From the NCBI GenBank assembly GCA_038729325.1, contig JAVYSG010000033.1:1-14850 (forward strand): a stretch of 14,850 bases of DNA, given 5' to 3'. Below the pieces are notes generated by a model that searched no databases, had not been told where the DNA came from, and saw nothing but the letters and a program-made list of their open reading frames with translations. Positions within the stretch are counted from its first letter, which is position 1, and every line of letters starts with the position of its first letter. Of this stretch, positions 14,534-14,850 are shown piece after piece. A program made the translations under genes and the position numbers. This DNA comes from UBA509 sp038729325. Lineage in GTDB: Archaea; Thermoplasmatota; Thermoplasmata; Thermoplasmatales; Thermoplasmataceae.

Positions 14534-14850
14534 ATGTTCGATGTAACTCTCTCTTTTATTCCATGTACCGGCCCACATATCCGCGCAAAATAGTTGAAAC
14601 ATTATCAGAGGTAACTGGGTTTGATCTATATCACTCAGTTGCAGATATGGGATATGAAACCCTCACCAGTGTGTATGAATCAGCTTTGCGTAAATCCAGC
14701 AGAAATTACAAATCCACAGGAAACACTGTGCGTGGTCTGGAGCACCCCGGCTCACTATTCAGAGGCAATTACCGGAAATTCCGGTTTCAGAATGCCAGAA
14801 GTTCACAATGGAAGCATTTATTGCCCTTATTGATACGCGTCGTATGCAAT
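14534..14850 (+). pseudogene. Degenerate or frameshifted SAM-dependent methyltransferase, cut by window edge
   Basis: Frame 1 is open from 14530 to the right edge. It reads YSMYRPTYPRKIVETLSEVTG and then SVADMG, which resembles the start of class I SAM methyltransferases (YxxYRPxYPxxivdxL followed by vaDiGxGtG). Two things are broken. The usual start MFD... is found in frame 2 (ATG 14534, MFDVTLS), while the YRPTYP part is in frame 1, so a frameshift lies near 14546-14557. The SAM-binding glycine loop expected after VADMG reads YETLTSV, lacking GxG. Further on, GNTVRGLE resembles the strand with the ribose-binding acidic residue, but the following sequence does not align clearly. I read this as a decaying gene. 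Sequencing error or an unrelated short protein are the alternatives. The target of the former enzyme is unknown. Confidence 0.5.
14771..14785. repeat. Perfect 15-bp palindrome
   Basis: ACCGGAA, a single central A and TTCCGGT form a perfect 7-bp inverted repeat, inside the degenerate methyltransferase region. Its role is unknown; it could be a protein-binding dyad or chance. Confidence 0.5.

Noticed and set aside
14621..14833. Open frame of 70 codons (+) at the right end
   Set aside because: It shows no motif, and the overlapping frame 1 fits a methyltransferase N-terminus better; at most its last part (VHNGSIYCPY) is a shifted piece of that gene.
1..14850. CRISPR array, tRNA or rRNA genes, transposase
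   Set aside because: No spaced direct repeats, cloverleaf-like sequence, rRNA signature or transposase motif was seen on either strand by eye; a tRNAscan or IS search was not possible.

Overview
The window looks like chromosomal DNA of an acidophilic archaeon of the Thermoplasmata (Thermoplasmatales or a close relative) with moderate GC content. The protein set points there: an archaeal-type leucyl-tRNA synthetase, archease, pyruvoyl-dependent arginine decarboxylase, ATP-dependent DNA ligase, a single-OB-fold SSB and two genes tied to isoprenoid/tetraether lipids. So do the promoters: most genes or operons have an A/T-rich TATA-like box about 22-27 bp ahead of the start codon, as expected for leaderless mRNAs. 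The assignment to class is inference, not a database result.

Layout. 1-957 (+) is the C-terminal part of a radical SAM protein of the tetraether lipid synthase (Tes/MJ0619) type, cut by the window edge. 997-1404 (+) is archease with a TTG start. 1510-2061 (+) is pyruvoyl-dependent arginine decarboxylase, and 3 bp later comes leuS (2065-4815), probably co-transcribed. 4887-6863 (+) is a fused class II aldolase/short-chain dehydrogenase of the rhamnulose-phosphate aldolase type. Converging on it with an 8-bp tail overlap is a geranylgeranyl-reductase-like flavoprotein (6856-7830, -). A 49-bp divergent promoter separates that gene from a three-gene operon on the + strand: truA (7880-8668), an MFS transporter (8679-9881) and DNA ligase (9888-11645). 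The ligase converges on ssb (11668-12147, -). Further right on the - strand are a BtuF-like metal/cobalamin-binding protein without a signal peptide (12264-13085) and a second MFS transporter (13115-14338).

From 14339 to the right edge there is no intact gene. This stretch holds promoters, an 8-bp stem hairpin followed by a T run, and what looks like the decayed or frameshifted start of a SAM-dependent methyltransferase.

How the genes work together. Most of the window is housekeeping: translation and RNA modification or repair (leuS, truA, archease), agmatine/polyamine synthesis, replication and repair (lig, ssb) and membrane lipid chemistry (tes-like gene, reductase). The accessory parts are the aldolase-dehydrogenase fusion, the MFS plus BtuF-like pair and the degenerate right end. 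I see no CRISPR array, tRNA, rRNA, transposase or clear novel multi-gene system. The points most worth a second look are the BtuF-like protein lacking an export signal behind an MFS gene, the methyltransferase remnant and its hairpins, the Ser-to-Thr change in the dehydrogenase active site, and the apparently shared TATA box between the reductase and truA.
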